Shown here one piece after another: positions 5,124-5,175 of a stretch of 5,175 bases of DNA. The position numbers and the translations under genes were made by a program. Position 1 is the first letter of the stretch. Each line of letters begins with the position of its first letter. The notes under the pieces were generated by a model. The model saw nothing but the letters and a program-made list of their open reading frames with translations, had not been told where the DNA came from and made no database searches. Source of the stretch: Hyphomicrobiales bacterium (GTDB lineage: Bacteria > Pseudomonadota > Alphaproteobacteria > Rhizobiales > Beijerinckiaceae); contig JAQGKN010000357.1 of assembly GCA_028290085.1 (NCBI GenBank), positions 1-5,175 of the forward strand, in the 5' to 3' direction.

Positions 5124-5175
5124 ATGGTGCAGAAGTCAGAGACGGTTTTGAGGGAGCAACTGGCCACCGCAACGC
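5124..5175 (+). CDS. N-terminal fragment of an unidentified protein, cut by the window edge
   Basis: Seventeen full codons are present, MVQKSETVLREQLATAT, with no stop before the window ends. The consensus AGGAGG site upstream makes this a credible start. The segment looks like an amphipathic helix with mixed charge. I cannot assign a family from so few residues. It points away from the padR operon, so the region between 4737 and 5124 is a divergent intergenic region. Confidence 0.65.
   Translation, partial: MVQKSETVLREQLATAT

Noticed and set aside
1..5175. CRISPR array, insertion sequence ends or integrase attachment site
   Set aside because: No spaced direct repeats, no terminal inverted repeats with a transposase, and no integrase gene were seen.

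Overview
The window is GC-rich, with strong G/C bias at third codon positions, and its protein families are common in soil and plant-associated Alphaproteobacteria (a Hyphomicrobiales/Bradyrhizobium-like source is my inference; no marker gene here proves it). It holds six complete genes and the first codons of a seventh, in three blocks.

Block 1 (about 1-2100, + strand) has two catabolic or redox enzymes. A small flavin-binding protein of the pyridoxamine 5'-phosphate oxidase (PPOX) split-barrel family is followed, after a 71-base gap with a perfect 9-bp hairpin, by a full-length NAD(P)-dependent aldehyde dehydrogenase with all catalytic residues intact. A perfect 8-bp inverted repeat lies upstream of the first gene. 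The block ends in a hairpin shared with the convergent block 2.

Block 2 (4737 down to 2155, - strand) looks like one four-gene operon. Its order is a PadR-family regulator with a His-rich, Gly-rich N-terminal tail, a siderophore-interacting-protein (SIP) type FAD ferric reductase, and two tightly coupled single-domain CHR (chromate transporter family) proteins that together would make one transporter. A TTGACA / TATCTT promoter drives it, and two touching perfect 10-bp palindromes lie between and over its -35 and -10 boxes, as expected for an autoregulated operator. The His-tailed PadR plus SIP pair parallels E. coli YqjI (nickel-responsive repressor) and YqjH (ferric reductase). Here the pair is co-directional and joined to a split CHR transporter. 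This is the most interesting system in the window: a candidate metal-sensing operon coupling flavin-dependent metal reduction to oxyanion transport.

Block 3 (about 4740-5175) is a gene-poor stretch of roughly 380 bases with several small dyads and no gene I can support. It ends in a near-perfect ribosome binding site and the first 17 codons of a + strand gene that leaves the window.
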